From the NCBI RefSeq assembly GCF_030161895.1, contig NZ_BSVB01000001.1, positions 1,364,001 to 1,428,000 on the forward strand: a stretch of 64,000 bases of DNA, in the 5' to 3' direction. The DNA is from Pseudolysinimonas kribbensis (lineage in GTDB: Bacteria > Actinomycetota > Actinomycetes > Actinomycetales > Microbacteriaceae). The position numbers and the translations under genes are program-made. Positions 6,706 to 14,834 of this stretch are shown one piece after another; within the stretch, counting starts at the first letter, position 1, and every line of letters begins with the position of its first letter. The notes beneath the pieces are model-generated. The model searched no databases and had not been told where the DNA came from. It saw nothing but the letters and a program-made list of their open reading frames with translations.

Positions 6706-8238
6706 CTAGCCCTGGGCGCGCAGTACCGCCGTCACGGCGATCACGAGGGCGATCAACAGCTCGATGATGCCGATCGCGACGGCCCAGATCGCCAGGCCGC
6801 GACCGCGACCGCCGTGCTCCCGGATCTGGAAGACGGCGATCGCGCCGAGCACGATGCCGCCGATCGCGGTGACGAACGACAGCACGAAACCGACGATCGC
6901 GAACACGTTGAACGGGCCTGTCGGATGTTCGACGGCCTTCGTGCCTCGCACGCGGGAGAGCGCGTCGACGGATGCGGCGAGGATCAGCACGCCGCCGGTG
7001 ACGAGGAGGTTCACACCGCTCGGCAGGTTGAGCAGGCCGAGGCCGTTGGTGATCACCGAGATCACGAGCGCGCCGACCGCCGCGTGCATGAGGCGTCCGC
7101 GGCCGCCGAAGAGGCTGACGCCGCCGACGACCGCCGCGGCGACGCCGTTCAGCACGTCGTTGCGACCGAAGGCGGCATCCACGGATCCCACCTGGCTCGC
7201 GGCGAACAGGCCGGAGATGACGGCGAGGCCCGAACAGACGACGAACGCGATCCAGCGGATGCCGATCACCTTGATGCCGGCGCGACGTGCGGCCTCCTCG
7301 TTGCCACCGATCGCGTAGAGCCAGCGGCCGTACTTCGTGCGGTCGAGCACGAAGGTGCCGATCCACAGGATCACCAGGGTGATCGGCACGACGATGGGCA
7401 CGCCCGTGACGGCGAGGAACGCGGTACCGCGGTTCTGACTGAGCGCGAAGATCACGACCGCGCCGAGCACCGCAATGACGCCGAGCCGGACCCACATGAG
7501 CGCGATCGTGCGGTTCGGAACGCCCGCGCGGGTGCGACGGGTTCGATCGACCATCGACGTCGCGAAGGAGATCGCGAGGATGATCAGCAGCATCACCCAG
7601 CCCATCCAGACCGGCATGTTGTTGTTCTGGATCGCCAGCACCGCGGGTTCCTGGATGCGGTACAGGCCGCCGGGACCGATGATGATCAGCTGCGCGCCCT
7701 GCAGGCCCAGGAACAGGCCCAGGGTGACGACGAACGATGGGATGCCGATGCGCGATCGGAAGAAGCCGATGAACGTGCCGATCGCGAGGCCCGAGGCGAG
7801 CGCGATGAGGAAGGCGATGATCCAGTTCAGATGCGCACCGCCGGGATCCGACAGCACCACGAATACCGCCATCGTGACACCGGCGGTGACACCGGCCGAC
7901 AGGTCGATCTCGCCCAGCAGGATCACGAACGTGAGCGCCATGCCTAGCATGACGAGCGACGCAGCCTGCGTGAGCAGGTTGGCGAAGTTGCGCTCGGTGA
8001 AGAAGAACGGGCTCAGGAAGCTGAACAGCACGACGAGCACGATGAAGCCGGCGATCGCGGGAAGCGCTCCCATCTCGCCGCCGCGGAGCCGGCTGAGGTA
8101 CGCGCGCGCCTGATCGACGATCCCGCCCTCCTGGCCGCTGCCGATGAGGTCGGAGTCGGTGGCCGCGATGGCGGTGGTGTCGAGCGTGGCGGCCGGTGTA
8201 CCCGGCTCCGGTGTCTCGGGGGTGTGGGTCACGCTCAT
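6706..8238 (-). CDS. Sugar ABC transporter permease (XylH/RbsC type)
   Basis: 510 residues, membrane protein of the BPD_transp_2 family. Conserved features are LTFVILLGEIDLSAG in the second membrane pair, a cytoplasmic GGNEEAARRAGI loop that contacts the ATPase, and NGVAAAVVGGVSLFGGRG. The cytoplasmic N-terminus (about 45 residues) is rich in T, P and D. The last 80 residues (FNVFAIVGFVLSFVTAIGG onward) form an extra two- to three-helix membrane module beyond the usual permease length. The ATG at 8238 overlaps the ATPase stop (ATGA). It would work with the ATPase and lipoprotein encoded upstream. Confidence 0.92.
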   Translation of the reverse strand: MSVTHTPETPEPGTPAATLDTTAIAATDSDLIGSGQEGGIVDQARAYLSRLRGGEMGALPAIAGFIVLVVLFSFLSPFFFTERNFANLLTQAASLVMLGMALTFVILLGEIDLSAGVTAGVTMAVFVVLSDPGGAHLNWIIAFLIALASGLAIGTFIGFFRSRIGIPSFVVTLGLFLGLQGAQLIIIGPGGLYRIQEPAVLAIQNNNMPVWMGWVMLLIILAISFATSMVDRTRRTRAGVPNRTIALMWVRLGVIAVLGAVVIFALSQNRGTAFLAVTGVPIVVPITLVILWIGTFVLDRTKYGRWLYAIGGNEEAARRAGIKVIGIRWIAFVVCSGLAVISGLFAASQVGSVDAAFGRNDVLNGVAAAVVGGVSLFGGRGRLMHAAVGALVISVITNGLGLLNLPSGVNLLVTGGVLILAASVDALSRVRGTKAVEHPTGPFNVFAIVGFVLSFVTAIGGIVLGAIAVFQIREHGGRGRGLAIWAVAIGIIELLIALVIAVTAVLRAQG

Positions 8239-9005
8239 GCCGCGGCTCCTCTGGCTTGCGTCTTGGCGCCGGTGATGTAGCCCACGACGTCGTCGCGGGT
8301 GGTCTTCGCCGTCTCGACCTCGGCGACCATCTGGCCGAGGTAGAGCACGCTGATGTAGTCGGCCACCTCGAAGACGTCGGCCAGGTTGTGGCTGATGATG
8401 ATGACCGCGACACCCTGCTCGGCGAGTCGGCGCACGAGGTTGAGCACCTGCTCGGTCTGGGCGACCCCGAGGGCGGCGGTCGGCTCGTCGAGGATGACGA
8501 GTCGGGCCTTCTTGAGCACCGAACGCGCGATCGCGACCGTCTGACGCTGGCCTCCGGACAGCGACGAGACCTTCTGGCGCACCGACTTCACGGTCCGCAC
8601 CGAGAGGGAGCGCAGGGTCTCGGACGCCTCCCGCTCCATGCGGCCCTCGTCGAACGTGAGCAGCTCGGTCTCTTCGCGGCCCAGGAACATGTTCTGGACG
8701 ATGTCGAGGTTGTCGGCCAGAGCGAGGTCCTGGTACACGACCTCGATCCCGAGCGCCGACGCGTCGCGCGGGGTGTGCAGCGTGACGGGCTCGCCGTCGA
8801 AGATGATCTGGCCCTCGTCGTAGGGCTGCACGCCGGCGAGGCCCTTGATGAGGGTCGACTTACCGGCACCGTTGTCGCCCACCAGGGCTGTCACCTTGCC
8901 CGGATAGGCCTTGAGAGCGACGCCCTTGAGCACGCTCACCGGGCCGAAGCCCTTCTTGACGTCGACCAACTCGATGAGCGGCCGGAGTTCGGATGACTCC
9001 GCCAT
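8235..9005 (-). CDS. Sugar ABC transporter ATP-binding protein (single cassette, XylG type)
   Basis: 256 residues with one nucleotide-binding domain: Walker A GDNGAGKST, Q-loop VYQDLAL, signature LSGGQRQ, Walker B RLVILDEP, H-loop IISHN. Sugar ATPases of the RbsA/XylG class usually have two fused cassettes; the single cassette marks the shorter actinobacterial type, which dimerises. It energises the permease encoded downstream. It is separated from the binding-protein gene by 86 bp containing a strong hairpin. Confidence 0.92.
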   Translation of the reverse strand: MAESSELRPLIELVDVKKGFGPVSVLKGVALKAYPGKVTALVGDNGAGKSTLIKGLAGVQPYDEGQIIFDGEPVTLHTPRDASALGIEVVYQDLALADNLDIVQNMFLGREETELLTFDEGRMEREASETLRSLSVRTVKSVRQKVSSLSGGQRQTVAIARSVLKKARLVILDEPTAALGVAQTEQVLNLVRRLAEQGVAVIIISHNLADVFEVADYISVLYLGQMVAEVETAKTTRDDVVGYITGAKTQARGAAA

Positions 9006-9034
9006 GACGGCGATCTCCCTTTCGGATCAGCCAG

Positions 9035-9072
9035 GAGGGGCTCCGCCCGGGCGAACCGGTGCGGAGCCCCTC
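9035..9072 (-). terminator. Attenuator-type hairpin inside the sugar ABC operon
   Basis: A perfect 12-bp stem, GAGGGGCTCCGC with GCGGAGCCCCTC and a 14-nt loop, follows the binding-protein gene by about 20 bp. Such hairpins commonly leave binding-protein mRNA more abundant than the distal ATPase and permease part, by partial termination or by protecting the 3-prime end. Confidence 0.7.
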
Positions 9073-9091
9073 TCGGTGTGTGGGACGGACT

Positions 9092-10171
9092 CTACTTGAC
9101 GCCGTACTTGGCGCAGGCGGCCTGCACCTCGGCGGTGCAGATGTCGGACGCCTTCGCGTCACCACCGTCGATGACCTGCTGGACCTTGTCGGCCGTGATC
9201 AGGATCGGCGTGACCGCGATGAACGGCTTGCCGTACAGGGAGTCGGCCACGGAGGGCTTCTTCCCCTTCAGCAGCTCGATCGCGAGCTTCGACGCCGCGT
9301 CGGCCTCGAGCTTGAACGGCTTGTAGACCGTGGAGGTCTGCTTGCCGAGCAGCACGTTCTGCAGGCCGGCCGTCGACGCGTCCTGACCGGAGACCGGAAC
9401 CGTGAGGTGGTTCTTGTCGAGGATCGTGATGACGCCCGCGGCGTTGGTGTCGTTGGCGACCCAGACCGCGTCGACCTGGCCGCCGAGCGAGGTCAGCGCC
9501 TGCTCGAAGTTCGTCGCGGACTTCTGGCCGTCCCAGATGCCGACCGGCTCGGCCGCCGGCTTGATGCCCGCAGCGCTCATGGCCTTGACCGCACCGTCGT
9601 GGAACAGCTTCGCGTTGCCGTCGGTCGGGTCGCCGCCCATGTAGACGACCTTCGCGGTCGCGGCGTCCTTGCCCGCAGCCTTCAGCCCGTCGACGATCGA
9701 CTGGCCCTCGAGCTCTCCGACCTTCACGTTGTCGAACGACACGTAGTAGTCGGCGAGCATCTTCGGGTCGCTCGCGTCACCGGTGGTGATGGGGCGGTCG
9801 TAGGCGATGACCGGGATGCCCTGCTTCTGGGCCTTCTGGGTCACGGCCGTCGCGGCGCCGTTGTAGTCGACGAGGACCATGACGCCGCAGCCCTTGGTGA
9901 GCTCCTGCTGCGCGATGGTCGCGTACTTGCCGGTGTCGCCCTGCGCGTTCTGGATGTCGGCGTCGAAGCCGGCGTCCTTGAACGCCTTGGCCAGAGCCGG
10001 GCGGTCGCCGTTCTCCCAGCGGGGCGACGAGGCCGAGTCGGGGAGGATGACGCAGGCGCGGGTGGACGCCTTGTCGCCGCCGGATCCGCCGGATCCGCCG
10101 CTGGAACAGGCTGCCAACGCGAGCGATGCGACGCTTGCGACGACGGCCACGGCGATGAAGGACTTCTTCAT
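9092..10171 (-). CDS. Sugar ABC transporter substrate-binding lipoprotein (XylF/RbsB type)
   Basis: 359 residues. A lipoprotein signal ends in LALAACSS with Cys22 as lipidation site, followed by a Gly/Ser linker. The body is a periplasmic-binding-protein type 1 fold: DADIQNAQGDTGKYATIAQ, GVMVLVDYNGAA, IPVIAYDRPI, VWVANDTNAAGVI and VSGQDASTAGLQ, resembling xylose or ribose binding proteins. The sugar cannot be read from the sequence. GAAGGAG lies 4 nt before the ATG. It is the first gene of a three-gene operon; GCGAAA-C-TTTCGC at 10204-10216 and a LacI-like half site near 10275 in its leader may be operators. Confidence 0.92.
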   Translation of the reverse strand: MKKSFIAVAVVASVASLALAACSSGGSGGSGGDKASTRACVILPDSASSPRWENGDRPALAKAFKDAGFDADIQNAQGDTGKYATIAQQELTKGCGVMVLVDYNGAATAVTQKAQKQGIPVIAYDRPITTGDASDPKMLADYYVSFDNVKVGELEGQSIVDGLKAAGKDAATAKVVYMGGDPTDGNAKLFHDGAVKAMSAAGIKPAAEPVGIWDGQKSATNFEQALTSLGGQVDAVWVANDTNAAGVITILDKNHLTVPVSGQDASTAGLQNVLLGKQTSTVYKPFKLEADAASKLAIELLKGKKPSVADSLYGKPFIAVTPILITADKVQQVIDGGDAKASDICTAEVQAACAKYGVK

Positions 10172-10338
10172 GGCACTCCTTCGTGCTGTGGTGGTGGGGA
10201 GGTGCGAAACTTTCGCCCTGCGTCGAGCGCTTAACCCGACGCGTCCCGAACGATACGGCAGCCGGGGCTGACTTGCGAAACGTTCACATGTAACGAATTG
10301 CTAACGCAGGCCCCGGAAACGCGGAAGCCGTTTTCCAT
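10172..10338 (-). promoter_or_regulatory. Upstream region of the sugar ABC operon
   Basis: It contains the perfect 13-bp palindrome GCGAAA-C-TTTCGC (10204-10216) and GCGAAACGTTCAC (10275-10287), close to the LacI-family consensus with its central CG. The local base composition is lower in GC than the flanking genes. No regulator gene is adjacent, so the binding protein is unknown. Confidence 0.45.
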
Positions 10339-11193
10339 TCAACTCGCGTTCGCGTCCAACCACGGGATGGGGTCGATCAGCTTCCCGTCGACGTCGAGCT
10401 CCAGGTGCAGATGGGGCGCCGTGGTCTCCCCCGTCGCGCCGACCAACCCGACGAAGTCGCCGACCGCGAGCTGCTGACCGACCACGAGCGGCGAGGAGCC
10501 CGCCTGCATGTGCTCGTAGATCGCCTTCACCTCATGGCCCTGGTAGTGGCCCACGATGATCGCGTAGTTGCCGTAGGTCCAGCTGCCGCCGGAGCGCTCC
10601 GTCACCGTGCCCGCCATGATGGAGTAGATGGGATTGCCGTTGCCGCCGTTCAGGTCGACGCCGCGATGGAAGGGCGCGCAGGTCGGGCATCCGGCCACCG
10701 CCCCGCGCGGACCGAACGGGCTCAGGATGGCGACCCTGTACGGGAACGGCCAGCGCACCGGACCGGTGAACGCCCCGCCCACCCCGCCGCGGTACTTCTG
10801 GGCGAGCAGCTGCGCCTTGGTCGAGGCCGTGTAGTCGCTCGTGGTGATGGGGATGGTGGCGCCCTCCGCATCGACCTCCGCCTTCTGGTGCGATCCGGCG
10901 ACGACATGGGCCGCCGGGTCCGCCGACGCCGAGGAGCCCGAGTAGAAGGCGTTCGCCGGCACCGAGAGCCCGACCACCATCGCTCCGACGAAGAGCAGCA
11001 CGCCGGCGGTGAGGATCCGGTGGGCGATGCCATGACGCGTGCGGCGGCGCGGCTGCGGGGCAGGCGGCGCGGCGGGCGGCGCGGCGGGCGGGGCGGCGGG
11101 CGGGGCGGCCCGCACCCGCGCCTCGCGCTCCCGCGCGAGGGCCTCGCGCCGGGTGAGCGGCGCCTGCGACCCCTGGCTCATGACCCGGCTCAT
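10339..11193 (-). CDS. M23 family (LytM-type) peptidase, membrane-anchored
   Basis: 284 residues from the ATG at 11193, or 280 from 11181. A basic, Ala/Pro-rich N-terminus carries an APPA repeat encoded by near-identical 12-bp units (about 11063-11110). One membrane segment follows (TAGVLLFVGAMVVGLSVPAN), then the extracytoplasmic peptidase domain with zinc ligands HRGVDLNGG (H and D) and HLHLEL. Such enzymes cut peptidoglycan peptide cross-links. The H-x-x-x-D and HxH signatures are intact, so it is probably active. A TAGGAT box overlaps the first ATG, so the second start may be the one used. Confidence 0.88.
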   Translation of the reverse strand: MSRVMSQGSQAPLTRREALAREREARVRAAPPAAPPAAPPAAPPAPQPRRRTRHGIAHRILTAGVLLFVGAMVVGLSVPANAFYSGSSASADPAAHVVAGSHQKAEVDAEGATIPITTSDYTASTKAQLLAQKYRGGVGGAFTGPVRWPFPYRVAILSPFGPRGAVAGCPTCAPFHRGVDLNGGNGNPIYSIMAGTVTERSGGSWTYGNYAIIVGHYQGHEVKAIYEHMQAGSSPLVVGQQLAVGDFVGLVGATGETTAPHLHLELDVDGKLIDPIPWLDANAS

Positions 11194-11194
11194 C

Positions 11195-12013
11195 CTAAGC
11201 CGGGAGGTCCCAGGCGGTCACCCCCAGCCCGTCGAGCACGGCGGCGAGCTCGGAGGCCAGACCCGGGGCCGCGGCGAGCGTGAAGTCACGGCCGGCAGCG
11301 GCATCCCCGCGCCCGGTGACGATGGCCCCGGCCTCCCGGGCGATGAGCGCCCCGGCCGCGTGATCCCACGGGTTGAGGGTGCGCTCGAAGTACGCGTCGA
11401 CCCGCCCGCACGCGACGAAGCAGAGGTCGAGCGAGGCGACCCCCTGGCGCCGGATGTCGCGCACCCGGGGCAGCAGGGCCGCGACGACCGCCCCCTGCCG
11501 CTCGCGCGTGTGCGCGTCGTACGCGAACCCCGTCGCGACGAGCGCCTGCTCCAGGGGTGGTCGCGGCCCCACGACGATCGACCCGTCGTTCAGGCGGGCG
11601 CCCCCGCCCCGCTCGGCGTGGAACAGCTCGCCGAGCGGCGGCGCATGCACGGCTCCGGCCAGGGCTGTCCAGGTCGCCGGGTCGGGGTCGCCCTCGACGA
11701 CGGCGATGCTCACCGCATAGTGCGGGATGCCGTAGAGGTAGTTGACCGTGCCGTCGATCGGGTCGACGACCCAGGTGAGACCGCTCGTGCCGGCGGTGCC
11801 GCCGCCCTCCTCGCCGAGGACGGCGTCGTCCGGTCGCGCGTCGGCGATCCGGCCGCGCACCAGGTCCTCGACCTCGCGATCGGCCGCCGTCACGACATCG
11901 ACGATGCTCGACTTGGTGGCCGCGACCTCGACGCCCTCCGCGCGGCGCCGCGCCGCGAGCGCCCCCGCCTCGAGCGCGATCGACCGCGCGAGCCCGAGCA
12001 GCTCGCTCGGCAC
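11195..12013 (-). CDS. Inositol monophosphatase family protein
   Basis: 272 residues. Metal-site motifs: GEEGGG, WVVDPIDGTVNYLYGIP (DPxDGT) and WDHAAGALIAREAG (WDxAA). The family dephosphorylates inositol phosphate and relatives including 3-phosphoadenosine phosphates and sugar phosphates, using Mg. A GTG start at 12013 lies 2 nt after the stop of the FAH-family gene upstream, so it may be the last gene of the long catabolic operon, or be cotranscribed with it by chance. The substrate is not evident from sequence. Confidence 0.88.
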   Translation of the reverse strand: MPSELLGLARSIALEAGALAARRRAEGVEVAATKSSIVDVVTAADREVEDLVRGRIADARPDDAVLGEEGGGTAGTSGLTWVVDPIDGTVNYLYGIPHYAVSIAVVEGDPDPATWTALAGAVHAPPLGELFHAERGGGARLNDGSIVVGPRPPLEQALVATGFAYDAHTRERQGAVVAALLPRVRDIRRQGVASLDLCFVACGRVDAYFERTLNPWDHAAGALIAREAGAIVTGRGDAAAGRDFTLAAAPGLASELAAVLDGLGVTAWDLPA

Positions 12014-12015
12014 GC

Positions 12016-12861
12016 TCAGCCCTCCGCGATCGTCGTGTCGTGCGCGCCGATCCCGTCGACGCCGACCTCGACCCGGTCGCCGGCCTGCAGGTACGGGAAC
12101 CGGCCGCTCATCGCGACGCCCTGCGGCGTGCCGGTGTCGATGACGTCACCGGGTTCGAGCACCAGGTACTGCGAGAGGTCGTGGACCAGCTGCGCGACGG
12201 AGAAGATCATGTCGGCCGTCGTCGAGTCCTGCCGCGGCTCGCCGTTGACGCGCGACCAGATGCGCAGCCCCCGCGGGTCGACCTCGTCGGCGGGGACGAC
12301 GACCGGACCGAGCGGGTTGGAGGTCGGCATCGACTTGCCCTTGCCCCACTGCGGCCCGCCGCGCTCGCGCTGCCAGACCCGTTCCGACACGTCGTTCGCG
12401 ACCGTGTACCCGGCGATGTGCGCGAGCGCCTCCTCCGGGCTCGCGAGGTACGACGCCCGCCGGCCGATGACGACGGCGAGTTCGGCCTCCCAGTCCAGCT
12501 GGGTCGCGCCGCGCGGCATGACGATCGGGTCGTTCGGCCCCACGAGCGTGTTCGGGTGCTTGAAGAACAGGATCGGGTTCGTCGGCACGGGGCTGCCCGA
12601 CTCCGCCGCGTGCGCCGCGTAGTTCTGCCCGATGCACAGGATCGCCGTGGGCCGGGCGACGGGCGCGCCCACGCGCATCCCGTCGGCACCGTCGAGCACC
12701 GGCAGCGTGCCGGCGGCGAGCGCACTGCGCACGCGTTCGACGCCGCCGTCCCAGAAGTCCCCGTCGAGGTCGGAGGTGAGGGGTCGCAGGTCGTACACGA
12801 CACCCTCGGAGCGGGCGGCCGGGATCTCGTGGCCGGGGGCGCCGAGGCGGAGCAGTTGCAT
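12016..12861 (-). CDS. Fumarylacetoacetate hydrolase (FAH) family protein, copy 1
   Basis: 281 residues from ATG 12861 (MQLLRLG). FAH fold motifs: ILCIGQNYAAHAAESG, LDWEAELAVVIGR with the metal-binding acidic residues, GYTVANDVSER, and DVIDTGTPQGV. The family includes hydrolases of acylpyruvates and decarboxylases or dehydratases of 2-oxo-3-deoxy sugar acids, all using Mg or Mn. It lies 26 bp after the PIG-L gene. A second FAH-family gene lies at 22813-23657 in the same operon-like run. The NPILFFKHPNTL stretch resembles the ureidoglycolate lyase/acylpyruvase branch, but the substrate cannot be set. Confidence 0.85.
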   Translation of the reverse strand: MQLLRLGAPGHEIPAARSEGVVYDLRPLTSDLDGDFWDGGVERVRSALAAGTLPVLDGADGMRVGAPVARPTAILCIGQNYAAHAAESGSPVPTNPILFFKHPNTLVGPNDPIVMPRGATQLDWEAELAVVIGRRASYLASPEEALAHIAGYTVANDVSERVWQRERGGPQWGKGKSMPTSNPLGPVVVPADEVDPRGLRIWSRVNGEPRQDSTTADMIFSVAQLVHDLSQYLVLEPGDVIDTGTPQGVAMSGRFPYLQAGDRVEVGVDGIGAHDTTIAEG

Positions 12862-12887
12862 GGGGCCCAGTCTGGCAGTCACGCGTA

Positions 12888-13739
12888 TCAGCCCCGGGCG
12901 ACCGGGAACATCTCGCGCAGGCTCAGGCGGGAGTACTCGACGTGGCGCACGAGCGGGTCGGCGGCGCGCGCGGCATCGGTGATGCCCAGCAGCGAGTGCG
13001 TCTCGCTGTGCAGCCGCACGAACCCCTCGGCGAAGTTGACGCCGGCCAGCCGGCCCATCTCACCGTTGTTGGACTCGATGAGCTTGCGGGCGAAGAGTCC
13101 GGCATACCCCTGACTGGCGAAGCAGTCCATAGCCGCGATCTTGCGATCGACGACCGGCGTGATGTCGATGAAGCAGTCGTTGCGCATGCCGTAGTGACTG
13201 AGCGCATCGTTCGCGGTGACCTGGAGCGAGGTCAGGAAGACCTGCTTGACCGCGGTCTCGGGTCTCCCGTCGAGGTTCTGCAGGTAGAAGCCCGCCCGGG
13301 CGATCCCGGCGAGGGCCATGGCGCTCGCGGCGGTGTGCGCGTCCATCGTCATGACCGGGTTCTTCGGGTAGTCGCAGATCACGACGTCCGGCTGCTCGCG
13401 GGCGACGTGCTCCGCGATCTGCTCGATGACGTCCTCATGGAGCGTCGCCATCGTGTCGTCGTGATCCAGCGTGATCAGGGTGCGGATGCCGACGATCTCG
13501 GCGGCCCGCTCGAGCTCGTGCTTCTTGTGGTCGATAATCGCCTGGAGGTCGGCCGAGACGACCGACTCGTCCGGCGTCTCCTTGCGCCATTCCTCCGCGT
13601 AGCGGTTGGCGTGGATGCGGCCGCCGTGCGTGAGGATGAGCGCGGTCACGTCGTCGCCCGCCTCCGCATGCCGCGCGAGGGTGCCCCCGCAGTTCGTGAT
13701 CGTGTCGGCGGGATGGGCGTAGATGGTCAGCAGTTTCAC
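12888..13739 (-). CDS. PIG-L family protein with altered HPDD motif
   Basis: 283 residues. The N-terminus KLLTIYAHPADTITNCGGTL is the PIG-L zinc motif, but HPDD is HPAD here: the first Asp, catalytic base in deacetylases such as MshB, is Ala, while the His and second Asp zinc ligands remain. The third ligand is probably the His in TMDAHTAASAM. PIG-L members are mostly N-deacetylases of sugars, but the 4-oxalomesaconate hydratase GalB shows the fold can do other chemistry. The neighbours make a lyase, hydratase or unusual amide hydrolase plausible. It starts at ATG 13739, 46 bp after the dehydrogenase gene. Confidence 0.8.
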   Translation of the reverse strand: MKLLTIYAHPADTITNCGGTLARHAEAGDDVTALILTHGGRIHANRYAEEWRKETPDESVVSADLQAIIDHKKHELERAAEIVGIRTLITLDHDDTMATLHEDVIEQIAEHVAREQPDVVICDYPKNPVMTMDAHTAASAMALAGIARAGFYLQNLDGRPETAVKQVFLTSLQVTANDALSHYGMRNDCFIDITPVVDRKIAAMDCFASQGYAGLFARKLIESNNGEMGRLAGVNFAEGFVRLHSETHSLLGITDAARAADPLVRHVEYSRLSLREMFPVARG

Positions 13740-13785
13740 GATGTTGCTCCGTTGTTCGAGGGGGTGATGGGACGGGTTCCGGACC

Positions 13786-14805
13786 TCAGCGCCAGTCGAA
13801 GACGACGCCCATCCAGTCCGTGCCGGGGTCGTGCATGGCGGCGAACATGGTCTCCGCCTCGGTGTACGGCACGACGTGGGTGATGAGGTGGTCGAGCCGC
13901 AGGGCGCCCTCGACGATGAGGCGCTGGACCGCCCGCCGGTTGCGCGCGCGGCTCCAGGGCCAGTAGACGCTCGCCTCGTTCATGTCGGCCTCGTAGGTGC
14001 CGAGGATCGTCAGCTCGCGACGGAGCAGCTCGTCCTGCAACCGGATCTCGGCGGTGCCCGGGATGCTCGCCACGAGCGAGACCGTGCCGCGCTTCGCCGC
14101 CATCTCGAGGGCGGCCTGCAGCGTCGATGGCGCGGGCGCGCACGGGAACACCGTCTCCGCGCCACCCGCGGTGATCTCGCGCACCGCTGCGACGGGATCG
14201 CTCGCCGCGGCATCCACACGATGCGTCGCGCCGCTGGTCCGCGCGCGTTCGAGCCGCCGCTCGACGAGATCGACGGCGACGATCGGCTGCATGCCGGCGA
14301 TGCGCGCCAGCTGGATGACGAGCTGCCCGACGAGGCCGCAGCCGATGACGGCGGCCGACTGGTCGATCTGGGGCTGCGCCCGACGCAGGCCGTGCAGGGC
14401 GACGTCGCCGAGCGTGATGAAGCCGGCCTGCTCGCCGGGGATCGCCGGATCGAGGCGGTCGATGTACCACGACGGACTCTGTGCGCCGTCCCGATCCTCG
14501 TCGAGGTCGACGAGCCAGTGGCTCTGGTGGAACGCGTTCGTGACCACCCGCTCGCCCACCGCCCACTCGGCGACCTCGCCGCCGACGGCGACGACCTCGC
14601 CCACGGCCATGTAGCCGAGCTGGTCCCGCACGAGAGGGCCCGAGTCGGGATGGAGCCGGAAGAAGTTCATCTCCGTGCCCGCGCTCACGTGGGTGAAGTC
14701 GTTGCGCACGAGCACCTGCCGCGATCCCGGATCCGGCAGCTCGAACGGCTCGATGTCGATGCGGTGGTCGGAGCGGAAGATCAGCCGCTGCGCTGCGGTG
14801 CTCAT
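13786..14805 (-). CDS. Medium-chain zinc-type dehydrogenase
   Basis: 339 residues of the MDR superfamily. The N-terminal GroES-like domain (about 1-140) contains VRNDFTHVSAGTEMNFF and LGYMAVGEVVAVG. The Rossmann domain begins with AAVIGCGLVGQLVIQLARI (GxGxxG) and continues to IVAVDLVERRLERAR. The classical Cys zinc ligand pattern is not clear in the N-terminus, as in BchC-like members, so it may use bound water or lack the catalytic zinc. It would oxidise an alcohol or sugar-acid intermediate with NAD(P). It lies within the long operon-like run. Confidence 0.82.
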   Translation of the reverse strand: MSTAAQRLIFRSDHRIDIEPFELPDPGSRQVLVRNDFTHVSAGTEMNFFRLHPDSGPLVRDQLGYMAVGEVVAVGGEVAEWAVGERVVTNAFHQSHWLVDLDEDRDGAQSPSWYIDRLDPAIPGEQAGFITLGDVALHGLRRAQPQIDQSAAVIGCGLVGQLVIQLARIAGMQPIVAVDLVERRLERARTSGATHRVDAAASDPVAAVREITAGGAETVFPCAPAPSTLQAALEMAAKRGTVSLVASIPGTAEIRLQDELLRRELTILGTYEADMNEASVYWPWSRARNRRAVQRLIVEGALRLDHLITHVVPYTEAETMFAAMHDPGTDWMGVVFDWR

Positions 14806-14834
14806 CGGGGTTCCTCAGGTCTCGTGGTCGGTGC

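Noticed and set aside
6524-8413. A 629-codon minus frame over the sugar permease
   Set aside because: It is out of frame with the permease and ATPase, both of which carry clear motifs; product is Arg/His-rich low complexity.
11063-11110. Tandem 12-bp GC repeats as a CRISPR or regulatory repeat
   Set aside because: They encode the in-frame APPA repeat in the M23 peptidase N-terminus and have no spacers.
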